A stretch of 64,000 nt of DNA from Craterostigma plantagineum (taxonomy: Eukaryota > Streptophyta > Magnoliopsida > Lamiales > Linderniaceae): positions 27,134,501 through 27,198,500 of the forward strand of contig JAPQWV010000002.1 of the NCBI GenBank assembly GCA_027422505.1. Direction: 5' to 3'. Positions 1 to 12,400 of the stretch are shown here, in pieces. Position numbers and translations under genes: made by a program. The notes beneath the pieces are model-generated. The model was not told the origin of the DNA and made no database searches. It worked only from the letters and a program-made list of their open reading frames with translations. Within the stretch, counting starts at the first letter, position 1, and each line of letters opens with the position of its first letter.

Positions 1-74
1 ATAAGCAACAACTCAAGAATTGTCCAACCAGCCTGGTAATTGATTTATCAAGAAAGCAAAGGATCAAATTTCAC

Positions 75-970
75 CTAAACACCACAGGGCAGTAATCTTT
101 CCATCGAAAGTCTTGGGATTGGTGGGGAGGAGTGAGCTTTGATCCTTCGGGTGGAAACCGAGTCCAAAACTTCTCTTTTGGATCGAAATCGCCGAGCTTA
201 AGATCTCTTACTACTGAACCATGTTTCTTGACAGAGTACCTACAAAACATTAAACATAACTTTGTCATAACGTGAAAAGGAATAAACGGTCAAACTGTAA
301 TAAATATACTCTAAACTCGAAATTACCTTATCCCAAAACATTGATTCTTCCTAAACTGCTTAATCCCTTCTCTGTCCAAGACAAAGCCATCCCTATACGG
401 CATTGAAGCCTCTAAGTCATCCATTATATCACATGTAATATCACCAGCTTCACCTTCAGATTCCCAAATACATATCCTAGGAAACGATCTCTCACCATTA
501 CCACCATCTACAGAAGAGGACATTTTCTTCCCCACACCACTACCACTTTCCTCTTTAGCAACCATCAAAGGTGTTGCTAATCTATGAACGAAGGAAGTAG
601 ACTTTAAAACCCTCTCTCTACCAACCCCACATTTCCCAGGATATAACGTACCGTTTAACACCTGATTCTTACAAGAAGAATTCTTACTATCGCTCGACGA
701 AGAACCTATGTAACAGCTCCCATCTGGCCAACTAAACACTCTATGACATTTGGTGCGCCGACGGCATCGATCAGAGTGAACCCCAGGCGGACGGAAAAAA
801 GTGAGTCGGCGAAGCTGTGGCAGAGGGCCACCGACGTCGTGAGGGCGGTGCACAGCGCCGAGTGGGAGGCCCGCTTTCTGCCGGACGACGGCACGGTTGT
901 GCAGTAAATCGGATTCTAGGAGAGGAGAATCATGAACGGCCAAAAACCCTTTTGCGTATGTGGATTTCAA
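75..970 (-). CDS. PIP5K: Phosphatidylinositol-4-phosphate 5-kinase (PIP5K 4/5/6-like), 5' part only
   Basis: PIP5K makes PI(4,5)P2 at the plasma membrane. Two exons are visible: 970-327 and 239-75, joined in phase (AG|G codon) by a GT-AG intron; a further donor at 74 sends the gene out of the window to the left. Exon 2 carries the linker before the kinase core, with motifs [24 protein letters not shown] and [12 protein letters not shown] that are diagnostic for plant type I/II PIP5Ks. Exon 1 contains one recognisable MORN-like unit ([13 protein letters not shown]) and the acidic segment [16 protein letters not shown]. Odd points: family members have about eight MORN repeats, and here everything before the single unit is unlike MORN sequence. 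The conserved stretch ending in NLQLGIR that precedes exon 2 is reduced to GIR. The start at 970 is the first Met of the open frame and is uncertain. It may be a truncated paralogue or a decaying gene. Kinase catalytic residues are outside the window. Confidence 0.8.
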
Positions 971-1020
971 CAGGAAATCTTGAAGATTGGGATTAGATAT
1001 GAGAAGGGTTTGGACTAACT

Positions 1021-1841
1021 AACACAACTGGAATTTTACGTGACTCTTCGTTTTGTGCTAGGAATTGGCCTTTTATCATCTCCCAAAAAAAAATCGGATC
1101 ATTGGTAGAAAGATGAAAATGAACAGTCACTTGGGAATAATGATAGGTGGCAAACTGGTAAATGCAATTTCTTAGGAGGGCAAGATGGTAATTGTCACCT
1201 GTGTCGCTGACGTGTCAAGCAAGGAGGAGACTTCTCTTGACGACGACTTTTATAGATTATAGATATCAGAGGGCCCGTCATACTCATAGCAGCCCATATG
1301 TGATTTTACACCCCAAATATTACGGGTTTCGGACCTCTCGTCGCTCCACTAATAACAGTACTGACTGACTGTACCGTTTTGCTCATACATTATCCAAATG
1401 CAGATGGCATAACATTGTTTTCAATTAAGTTGCCATCGTCATTATAATATGAATTAATGATGACATTATATTCTTGGTAGCTATATAGTTTGCCTATGTG
1501 TCACACTTGTATCCTTTTGTAACTGTATTTTCTTACTCTTAAAGAACCCTTAATAAATTGGAGAGGTGGTTGTTTGGTTACGGTTTGCATTACGTACATC
1601 AAACATCAATTCTTGCTTTGTAATATACCAAAAGAAAAAAAAAAACCTTTTTGTTCCCCTAGAAAAGGACATAAGATTGAGAAGTATCTCTATATTAACA
1701 AATACATGTAGTGGCTCCTTCATTCTCCACTACTAATTATGTTCAGCTAAAAAGGAGGCTTTATACTTTGTAGTCATGAAATCATTAAATAGATAACATT
1801 AACCATTTATTCTAGAACGTTACTTTGCCTGCCGCCACTTG
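1021..1841. other. Intergenic region between divergent PIP5K and BURP genes
   Basis: AT-rich non-coding sequence with no ORF of note. It is shared upstream space for the two divergent genes. An ACGTGTC core (1210-1216), the usual abscisic-acid response element core, lies about 690 bases upstream of the BURP start; its activity is not shown. I see no transposon ends here. Confidence 0.5.
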
Positions 1842-1849
1842 TATAAATA
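1842..1849 (+). promoter_or_regulatory. TATA box of the BURP gene
   Basis: TATAAATA lies 51 bases before the BURP start codon at 1900, so the 5' leader would be roughly 20-25 bases long. Position and sequence fit a core promoter; no transcript evidence is available. Confidence 0.6.
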
Positions 1850-1899
1850 ACACTTGGAGATGGGCAATTCTTTTCAGTAAAAAGACCTTACATTCCATC

Positions 1900-3140
1900 A
1901 TGGAATTGATCAAGTTTAATCACATTATTGTTGCAGTTCTTTCAGTGAGTGTTTTTTGTTTATCCTTTTTTTCCCCTTGAAATAACTGATTTTCTAAATT
2001 TTCTTATTTTGATTCCAGGTGGCGTTTGTTGCCAGCCATGCAGCTTCTCCGACGTCGGAGGAGGAGTATTGGAACTCTGTTCTCCCTAATACTCAAATGC
2101 CTGAATCCGTGAAAGATCTTTTACATCCTTATTCAGGTATGTATATAGAGATTATTACATATATTTCTGATTTCAGTTGTCAAAAAGATCAACAGTTCTG
2201 TATCTTTTCTCTGTCTCGCACTCATTTGCCAGATATTAAAGACGAAGAAGCACCCACAGACGACGGCTCAACCAATTCCGGCGGGGACACCTCAGAAGGT
2301 GCCGGAACTGACGCCGGCGGCGGAGGACGCACCAACGTCGGCGTTGGAAAGGGCGGCGTAACTGTAGGAACACACACCAGAAGAGGCAAGCCAGTTTACG
2401 TCGGCGTCAAGCCTGGGCCCAACCCATTCGTGTACTTGTACGCCGCCACTGATACTCAGATACACGACGACCCCACCAAGGCGCTCTTCTTCATGGAGAA
2501 AGATCTGAAAGTGGGCAACAAAATGAACCTTCAATTTCCCAAAAGGCCGAGCGAAATGGCTAGTTTTTTGCCTCGTGAGGTGGCTGATTCCATCCCCTTT
2601 TCGTCTGAAAAGTTGCCTGAGATTCTCTCGACCTTATCTGTAAAGCCAGGTTCGGCCGAAGCTGAGACCATCGAGAGAACCATCAAAGAGTGCGAAGAGA
2701 AAGGCATAGAAGGAGAGGATAAGTTCTGCGCAACTTCCATGGAGTCCATGATCGATTTCAGCACTTCGAAGCTGGGTAAGAACGTGGAAGCCATCTCTAC
2801 AAGTTCAGACAAGTCGGCGTCGTCCCAATCGAAGGAGTTTGCCATCGTGAAAGTGGAGAAGATGCCTCGAGCTGAGAAACCGCTGGTGGTGTGCCACAGG
2901 CAAGAGTACGCTTACGCCGTGTTCTACTGCCACAAGACGGAGAAGACAATCGCTTACAAGGTCAGTACGGCGGCGGTCGGCGATGGATCAACGGTTGAAG
3001 CGGTTGCAGTCTGTCACAGAGACACGGCGGCGTGGAACCCAAAGCACTTGGCTTTTCAGGTGCTTAAGGTGAGGCCAGGGACCGTTCCGATCTGCCATTT
3101 TCTTCCTGAGGATCACATTGTGTGGATTCCAAAAAATTAG
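1900..3140 (+). CDS. BURP domain protein, RD22-like, secreted
   Basis: Three exons: 1900-1944, 2019-2136 and 2233-3140 (1071 nt, 356 residues, TAG at 3138). The start at 1900 gives a short hydrophobic leader (IIVAVLSVAFVAS), a likely signal peptide that continues across intron 1. Next come an SxxEEYWxSVLPNTxMP motif typical of RD22/USP-type BURP proteins, a variable Gly-rich stretch (about residues 60-110), then the C-terminal BURP domain. The four CH pairs are visible: VCHRQ, YCHKT, VCHRD and ICHFL, with ten residues between the first two pairs. The gene ends with HIVWIPKN. BURP proteins act in the cell wall or apoplast, and the RD22 branch is induced by drought and ABA. Intron 2 (2137-2232) is 96 nt with no in-frame stop, so its retention would add 32 residues. 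The upstream GC-rich codon use contrasts with the AT-rich introns, as expected. Confidence 0.93.
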
Positions 3141-3282
3141 GGAGTTGTTATGTAATTTGCTTCGTCTGTGTTGTGTGTATTTATATTTAGTAGTGTCGTT
3201 TGATTCTATCTTCTGCAATTCTGCATGGGATGGGATCAGTGAGATAATTGTGTGGTTATGTAACTCTTCGTCTTCGACAAAG

Positions 3283-3288
3283 AATAAA
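3283..3288 (+). terminator. Candidate poly(A) signal of the BURP gene
   Basis: AATAAA lies 143 bases after the BURP stop codon and just before the pyrimidine-rich La leader, so the two genes are packed within about 300 bases. Confidence 0.5.
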
Positions 3289-3355
3289 TGGTTCGGTGGG
3301 TGATTAAATTGGCGCCTAAATAGGCCCCCAATTACTTAAACCCTGTCAATTTGAG

Positions 3356-3379
3356 CCCTCTCTCTCTCTCTCTCTCTCT
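3356..3379 (+). repeat. (CT)n microsatellite in La 5' leader
   Basis: About twelve CT units, 67 bases before the La start codon. CT-rich leaders are common in plant housekeeping genes. It is likely length-polymorphic. Confidence 0.8.
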
Positions 3380-3445
3380 ACTATATTGGGTTTTAACTGC
3401 TCGCTTCTTCCATTTGAGCAAATCTAAATTAGGTTCCGCGTCAAG

Positions 3446-6400
3446 ATGTCGCTGGGAGAAGAAACTGCAAAGGAAGTCATTCGACAGGCAATAAAAAGAC
3501 GTCTTTTGTTGTTCTTGTTACAAATCATTTGCTGCAAGACGAAGAAAGGACTGATTCTCCCCCCGTTTTGTTTCAGGTCGAATTCTATCTCAGTGATAGC
3601 GTTCTTCCGATGGATGATTTTCTGATGAAAACAATTAGTGAGAGTGACGATGGAAGTATCCTTGCCTCCTATTTTCCTTTTTTTTTTATTTGGGTTTATG
3701 TTTCACATTAACAGGGTTAATTGAGCCACGAATGATGCTATAGCATCTTGGTCATATATGGGATTTTTTAAGTAAATAGCCCTTGAGCTGGTCATCTTTT
3801 AAAAAATAGCACTCAAAATCGGACTTTACCTTTGTACCCTTACTAACTCTGCTCTAAAGACTATTTTACCCTTATTTAATGTCAATCAACAACCTCAACA
3901 ACACTTAACGATAAAATTAATTAAAGGGTTTACATGTTACACTGTAGCGAATATGAAACATCAGACCCGTTATAGAAGGGTGGGGTAAAAGTAAAAAAAA
4001 GCAACCACCCACCACTTTCACTTCCAGTAAAAAAAACAACCACCCACCACTTTCACTTCCAGTAAAAAAAGCAAGCGTGTCTCCCGCCCCTGCACTGCAA
4101 ATCGTCTCCACTTTCACTTCCAGTAAAAGAACAAGCGTGTGCTCTCCCGCCCCTGCACTGCAAATCGTCGTCTTCTCTGCAAATCGACTCATTCGACAAT
4201 GGCATTCAACGCGAACGTGGAGGTATGTGTTCTACTCTTCGTCTTCTTCAATTTAACGCGAGAGGGGATCTGGGAACGACCCATCGAACCCTAATTTGGT
4301 GCGGACCCGTGCTTGCAAGCGTAGGACAGAGCTTTGGTAGCATAGGACCTGTGCTTGCAAGCATAGGACCCGTGCTTGCAAGCATAGGACCCGTGCTTGC
4401 AAGCATAGGACATGGGTCACGCGCGCGCAAGTTCGGGGGACCCGCGCGTTATAAGCAGGGGACCCGCGCGCTATGCTCAGGGGACCCGCGCTTATACGCA
4501 GGGGACCCGCTCTTATACGCACGGTTCCCCTGCTTAAACGCTCGGGTCCTCTTACCTTAACGGGCGGGTCCTGTGCCACTGCGCGTGCGCAAGCGGGGGA
4601 CCCGCGCGTTATAAGAAGGGGACCCGCGCGCTATGCCCAGGAGACCCGCGCTTATACGCAGGGGACCCGCGCTTATACGCACGGTTCCCCTGCTTAAACG
4701 CACGGGTCCTCTTATCTTAACGGGCGGGTCCTGTGCCACTGCGCGTGCGCAAGTTCGGGGGACCCGCGCGTTTTATGCAGGGGACCCGCGCGCTATGACC
4801 AGGGGACCCGCGCTTATACGCGGGGGACCCTTGCTGGGACCGCGCCGATGCGCAGGGGTCTCATGCGCGTCCGTGCTTGAATCTCAGCATATGCGATGCG
4901 GTCCCCTGCGCATCTATGCATAAGGGTTTTCTGTTTTAATTATTTCATACCACGTAATTTAGCTAAAATGTATTTTACGCATAAATTAGGTTGTGATGCA
5001 GAAGCAGTTCGACACAGTGGACGAAGTTCCCCGTTTGAGTGTAAAAATGAGCTCGTTATACGCGGATGCCAGCGAGCTGATAAGACAGTGTCTGAACCAC
5101 CACGAGTGGGAGATTTTTAGGAACGAGAGTCCGTTCGGCCGCCTTGTTATGGCTGAGCCTGATTTTAACCTCTCGGGACAGTTGGTGTGGTACCTCATGC
5201 AGAACCAGACGATGCTGCACAACCGGGAAGAGCTGTGGATGATTTTTGGCGGAAAACCACTCCGATTTTCAAAGTCGGATTATTGCCTAATCACCGGGCT
5301 GAAGTTCGCAGCCGAGCTACCGCCGGTAAACGACGGCTCACAATTCACCGCAAGACATTTGGCAACAGCTCAAAAGTCCGCATGTCGCACGTCAAGCGTG
5401 TGTTGGAGCGGTTGTCTGGCGACGAGGACAATGTGGACTTCGAGAAGCTGAAGTTGGCGGACGTGTACTTCGCCACCGCCGTGTTGATGCCTCGACCGTC
5501 GAAGAAGGACACCGTCGTCAGTACGACGGTCCTTAGTCTCGTCGATGATCGATTTGCATTCTCCCAGTACCCTTGGGGCACCGTGGCTTTCCGTGAGGTG
5601 ATACGAAGTGTTAAGGTAAATCTACGGGAGAGACCACGGGACTGGCTGATCAGTGGGTTCGTACAACCACTTCAGGTGAATTATAACTAAGCTTCTTGCA
5701 TACCGTGTTTTGAGGGACGTTTGTAAGATTTTTTGCGTTATTTGTATTCAGATACTAGCATACGAGTGCATGCCGGGGGTTGCAGACCAGTTTGCGGTTC
5801 GCAAGGAAGAAGATTTCACGCCACGCATGCTCAGGTGGGAGACGAAGAATTGGGGTCGCAAAGCATGCCCGACTCTTAGGACGGTCGCAGATGCCGTCAA
5901 CCGCGATTTTGTACGAGGGTTGTTAGTGCCGTCAGCGGAAGAGTTGGAGGCGGCGTACTTTAGGGACAGCGTTTTCGACGTTGGGGCGGCACACGACATA
6001 TTCGACCGTGTGACGGGCCTACTCACGCGGGGAGTGGAGGTTAGGTGTTCCCCTGTCCACCTCGATCGTGGCGACGACGATCATTTAGCGATCGTACCTG
6101 TTGAAGATTTTCCCACACCTGTGGAGGTGGTTGAGGCGGGAGACGTTGGTGCTTCGTCGAGTGCCCGAGGAGTTCGAAGAAGAGGCAAAGCGCCTGTAGA
6201 TGTTGTTGATCTAAGTGATGAGGATTCTGGCTCAGATAGAAATGAGAAGTGGAGCAAGAAGTACCTCGGGCGATGGGACTTCTCCGGGCGTGAGCTGATT
6301 CATGAGCACGATCGCGTGCTCATTGACATGTACCTTCAAGCGGCAAGATTTAGGTAAATGTTTACTTTCGATGTCAATCTCAGTTATCGTACCTAAACAC

Positions 6401-9400
6401 GTAATAATTTTTCTTTTTATGCAGTGATACCGTTTGGTCGTCTGACATGTGCGACGTGGATGCCCAAGGCTTCTACATGCTGCTCTTCCATGATATGCTC
6501 AAGTCCAATTGTCTTGACGCATATCTAGATTGCTTGAGGCGAATCTATGCGGACAATGACAATTATCCTCGCGTCTTCGTCTTTCCAAGTTACGTGCAAG
6601 ACGAGCACTTTAGGAAGGCGCAGAAGTTGAATAGGAAGGCGAAAGTCGGGGTGGATGATATGGAGAGCTTCGTGAATGGATTGTCGAGAAGCAGTCGGAG
6701 CTGGTTGGAGCGTCTCACGGAGGATGAATTGCTACGATGCAAGTACATCATCTCTCCTGTTTGCGCACGGGCCCACTGGGCAGTGCTTATTTTTGACGCG
6801 TCAACGCAAACCTTCGTCCTTCACGATTCATTGGGCGCGCATGGTGTGCAGTTCGCCGGGAGAGTGTTCGTAAGTAGCTGAAATCCGTTTGTCTATCATT
6901 TTTATTTATTTAGTGACATGTTCGGTATTTGCTATATTTTGCAGGCGGAGTTTCTTTCCGCATATTGGCGTTTCAAGTTCGACATCGTGACGAAGCCGAA
7001 GTTGAATAATAAAATGAATCGCCAGCAGAAGGCTGACAGCTTGGATTGCGGGGTTCATGTGGCGTTGACGGTGGAGACGATTATGGTTGACACGCCCGAG
7101 TTTGATGAATATCAACGGCAGATTGATATTTCGGCGTATCGAGCCACTATGGCTGCACGGATATTGCGTGACCCGCATAGCTGTACCCTATAGATTAGTT
7201 TGGGGTAGTTTGGAAGTGTTAATTGTAAGTGGCTTTGTAGGTTTAATGGACTTGGTGTAGTTTGTAGGTTTATGGAACTAAAAGTTTTTGATATTATTGA
7301 ATGAATTGATTCTCTGTATGAAACGAAAGTACGTGATGGGTGATTTGACTTGTTACTGACGAAATTATTTTGACCAAATACTCAGCAATATGCGCGGGTC
7401 CCCTGATTTTACGTGCGGGTCCCCTGATTTTACGTGAAGGTCCCATGATTTCAAGTTATGGTCCCTTTAGCACGTATCCCACCATATGACTTGATAAAAC
7501 TTTTTCCATTGTTGAATAATTGATTCTCTGTATGAAACGAAACGTGATGGGTGATTTGACTTGTTACTGAGGAAAATATTTTGACCAAATAATCAGTAAT
7601 TGTTCAATTATTGGTACGACTAAAGAGAAACCCTAAATTGGACAGCGACCCGTTCATATACATACCTATACGGGACGCATCCCATCAGCGCCAACGCAAT
7701 AAGCACGGGTCCCCTGAGAATGTTTTGGTCCCCTGATTTTACGTGCATTTCCCATGATTTTAAGTTATGGTCCCTTTAGCACGTTACCCACCATATGACT
7801 TGATAAACCTTTAAAATAATGCACGACCATTTTTTGGTACAGAAAGCATACATTCCACAGTCGTACGATCACTTTCGGTGATAATCATGACGATCACCAG
7901 CATTGTTTTTCAAGTCGATGGTAAGTGGGTAATTCGCGAGGACAATACGTCGAACTGGGTTCCGGATCCAACTTGCCGTTGGCAATCAATCTTGGTCGAC
8001 GAGGAGTCATGCACGTTAGTGGATCTCACTAACGAGATATTGAATGCATTGTCGTTACGCAACGACAATACCAAACTACGGATAAGCTACATGCCTTGCA
8101 TAGACTACAATTATGTGCGCCCCATCTACATCGAGAACGATTACGGCGTACGTGCGTACGTTGGAGGTGGTTGCCCACGATCAAGACCACCTCTTCACGT
8201 GGAACTTGAATTAGCCATCATTGCGTCACCGCCACATCAACCTCATGATAATGATTTCTCTGGTTTCGACGTCGGCCTTATAGCGCATTGCGATACAAAC
8301 GCCGAAATCCAACCATTTGAGGGTTTTTCCCAGCACATCTTACAACCCTCCTGACCAAAGTAATGAAAGCAGTGGCTATGTAGGCGATTACTCCGGAATC
8401 TGCGGCCAAGGATATGATAATGAGAACGAGCAAGTCGGACGGGACGACGAAAATGAGAACGAGGAAGGTGCCTTAATGCATGATGATGATGATGATGACG
8501 CACATGATGACGATTTTGACGTCGATGTGCACGACGACGCAACTGATGTGGCCGACGATGGTACCTATTCGTTTACGGATGGTTCGACCCTATATGTTGG
8601 ACAACAATTCCGTAGCAAGAAAGAATTGAAGGACGAAATCACTAAAATCGCTGTCGCTGCATGCTTCGAACTCCAAGTGGATAGGTCAAACAAAACCCTG
8701 TACGTAGTGAAATGTGCGAAGGAGAACTGCGAATGGCGCATACGAGGTGCACAGGATAAGGACTCCCCCTTTTTCTCAATCCGAAAGTACGTCAACACGC
8801 ACACGTGCGGCGTGTCTCATCGACGCCGTAGACATCGCCAGGGAAGTTCGTCGCTCGTATCGAGCACGTTGTTGGAAAATTTCAGGGCTCCTAAAGACAT
8901 CCCCGCTCCCAGTTCCATACAGTCGATGATGCAGAGCAGGGGAGTAGAAGTTTCATACTACAAGGCTTGGAGAGGAAAACAAATTGCGACCGACGAACTA
9001 GTTGGTAACAGGGACGCTTGCTACGGTTTACTGCCGTCTTACTTAGATGCGGTGAGGCAAGCCAACGAGGGCAGTATCACTGATTGGGAGATGGACGAAG
9101 ACAATCGGTTCAAGTACATGTTCTTGGCATACGGAGCATGCGTCAGCGGCTTTACGTTCATGAGGAAAGTCGTTTCTATCGATGCCACTTTTTGAAGGGG
9201 AAGTATAAGGGACTCATGATGATTGCCACTGCGCAAGACGGCGATTTCCATCAATATCCTTTAGCATGGGGTATTGCCGACGGGTCGGAGGGAACCGACC
9301 CATGGACGTGGTTTCTGTCGAGATTAAGACGTTTTGTTGCGGATGGCGACGATCTCGTAATAATTTCCGATCGGAACCCTGGAATCAAGAATGCAGTTCC

Positions 9401-12400
9401 GGCCATTTTCCCAAACGCGTTTCATGGTTTCTGTGCGTGGCACCTTCAACAAAACGTGAAGACGAGAATGAAGAAGAAAGGTGCTTGTCCAATCTTTTGG
9501 CATGCCGCTACTGCCTACACGAAGAGCGAGTGCGACCGTCATTTTAGGCAGCTTGACGGAAAATATGCGGACGTGCAGAGGTATCTTAACGAAGTCCCAA
9601 AGGAAACGTGGACGCGAGCATATTGCCCTAGATCAAGATACAACATAATGACGACCAACGGATCGGAGTCTATAAATGCAGCTCTACGTAAGGACAGAGA
9701 GCTTCCAATTATTGGACTGTTGGGCTCGATTCAGCGACTAACATCATCATGGTTCAGTAAGCATCGGCGCTCTGCGGAAGCTTCAATCGCCTCGAACATG
9801 ACTAGGTTTACGCCGAAGGTAGAGTCGATCATACGAGAGAATTTCATCGAGTCGCAAAAATTTCATGTGTCGGAAGTCGGGCATCTAACATATAACGTAT
9901 ACGGGCAGCATGTGAACGAGGTGGTCGATTTGGGGCTGCGCACATGCACGTGCATGATGTTTGACATCGATCGTATCCCATGTCCACATGCGGTTGCAGC
10001 TTGTGGTTCTGCCCAAGTGCCGGTATATTCATTAGTGCACGATTATTATACCTTGGAGTTCTGGAAACTGGCATACGAAGGTACTATACGCCCGGTAACG
10101 GACCGCATTGAAAGTAGTATGGACATGTTGCCGCCTCGTGTTGGTTCACAACGTGGACGACCCCAGAAAAATAGGTTTCCTTCGACGGGTGAATTTGGTA
10201 CGAGATAACGTTGTAATATGTAGTTTTCGTATTCAGAGTGGCTTATACGTCGCCATTTGTGTTATGTTATGTAAGGTTGTGTTAGGCGAGCTTTTGCGTG
10301 AATATGGAAGTAGAAAACCCTTATGCACAAATGCGCAGGGACCGCATCGCATATGCAGAGAATCCCGCACGGACGCGCATGAGACCCCTGCGCATGAATG
10401 TGGTCCCCGCCGGGTCCCCTGTCTTCAACGTTTGGGTCCCGTGAAAAAATCGCGCTGGTCCCATGTTCCTTGCGCGCAGGGAGGGGCGCGTTACTCCCAT
10501 CGGACCCAAACGTTAAAGGGAGGGGACCTGCCGATTAGCACATGGTACCCCAAATCATTAGGGTTGGTCACGTTCGCTTACTAAGTTGGTCCAAAAATTG
10601 TTCAATTATTGATGAAAAGTGACATGTAGCAGTGCTTCATTTATTGGTGAAGTGACATGTCAGAGCGGTGTCATTATACAAGTCATCAGAGACAGATGAC
10701 TTGACATTTGATTCCCGATTCCACTTTTTTGTCCCGGCGAAAATCTAATATTATTAAATTCGTTAATAAGATGTCCACTGCGAAAATCTAATATTATTAA
10801 ATTCGTTAATAAGATAGTCATTAATAAAAAATTAAAAATTCGTTAGTATGGGTTATATTTTTTTATATGAATTATATTTATTTATATGAATTAAAATCGT
10901 AATAAGATAGTCATTATATTTTTTTTTATAAATTCGTTAATAAGATAGTCATTATATTTTTTATATGAATTATATTTATTTATAAGATTAAAATCGTATT
11001 TTTTATTCAAGAGGGGGTGTGAATAGTAGCCCCCTTTAGAAAATTACGGTACGAATATGGAAATAGAAAACCCTTATGCACAGATGCGCAGGGGTCCGCA
11101 TCGCATATGCAGCGAAGCGCGCACGGATTCGCATGAGACCCCGGCGCATCTTTGCGGTTCCCGCCGGGTCCCCTTCCCATAACGTGAAGGTCCCATGACT
11201 TCAACGTTTGGGTCCCGTGATAGTAATGCGGGGTCCCATGAGTCTTGCGCGCAGGGAGGGCGCGTTACGAGCATGGGACTCAAACCTTAAAGGCAGGGGA
11301 CCTTCCGATTACCACACGGTACCCGCACATTAGGGTTAGTGATGTTCGCTTATTGAGTGGGACCAATAATTGCTCAATTATAGGTCAAAACTGACATGTC
11401 AGAGCAGTGTCCCTATTTATTCGTCAAAAGTGACATGTCAGAGCAGTGATACTATACAGTATGTACAGGACAGATGACTTGACATTTTATTCCCGATTTG
11501 CTTGTAATGTTGTGAAAATCTAATATATTATTAAATTCGTTAATAAGATAAAAATTAATAAAAAATTAAGTGTGCGTAAAAAAAATAAATTTAAATAACC
11601 ACTCGATTAACAATATCTAACTCCAAGTTTAGAAAAAAGAAAATATATTTTACAACATGTATTTCGAGTCGTACGATCATTGACGTGAATCTAGTAAGAG
11701 AGCACACCGATAAAACATACTCATGTTTGTGATTTATGTAGGCTGTAACAATCTTATAAAGTGAACGTAATTCTTTTGATTACCTCCATTTTTTTTGTTC
11801 TGTGCTATTTTATGATGACTTTATATTGTAGTCTACGATAAACAAAGTATAAATACGCTCAATTAATCGCTTACTTCCATGAATTAACATTGCAAAAATC
11901 GCACATGAACATAGGGGACCCACATTTTTTGAACAGCGGACCCACTCTTCAAAACTGGGGACCCGCGATGATTGCATAGTCCCCACACTGAGATGTCCGG
12001 GTCAGTCGTGGTCCCGTCAAAATTGTCCGCATGTCATTGCCGGGGCCCGACTGGTCCCTTCGAAATGTTGCTTGATTTAAGCAGAAGACCCGCTCGTAAA
12101 GGTCACGGGACCTGTGCGTTATGAGCATGGGACCAGCGCTTGTATTCAGGGGATCCGCTAAGGGAGCGTTCATAGATAACACGGAAAACTTAATATGAAA
12201 AAAGTTAAGTTATGTCAAATCACTGCCATTCGCGTTATTTTTATGTCAACTCACACATCACTCTCACTGACAAAATCTCCTCTCACAATTTCTAAACCCT
12301 AAATTGATATCAAACACACGTAAAGCAGATGACTTCTATCAAACAACTAAAATTAAAATTAAACAGAAAACTAGAAAGATTTCAAATCACTTAAAATTCA

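Noticed and set aside
3739..3749. MULE target-site duplication
   Set aside because: Left tagcatctt and right aacagtctt agree in only about half of the positions; not enough to report as a real duplication.
4305..4870. CRISPR-like array of regularly spaced repeats
   Set aside because: Units are contiguous minisatellite with higher-order structure, no unique spacers, and the context is a plant transposon intron.
4225..4923. Several 60-110 codon ORFs on both strands over the minisatellite
   Set aside because: They follow the repeat period (ASIGPVLASIGP and similar) and lie within an intron of the DUF1985 gene; repeat-driven frames.
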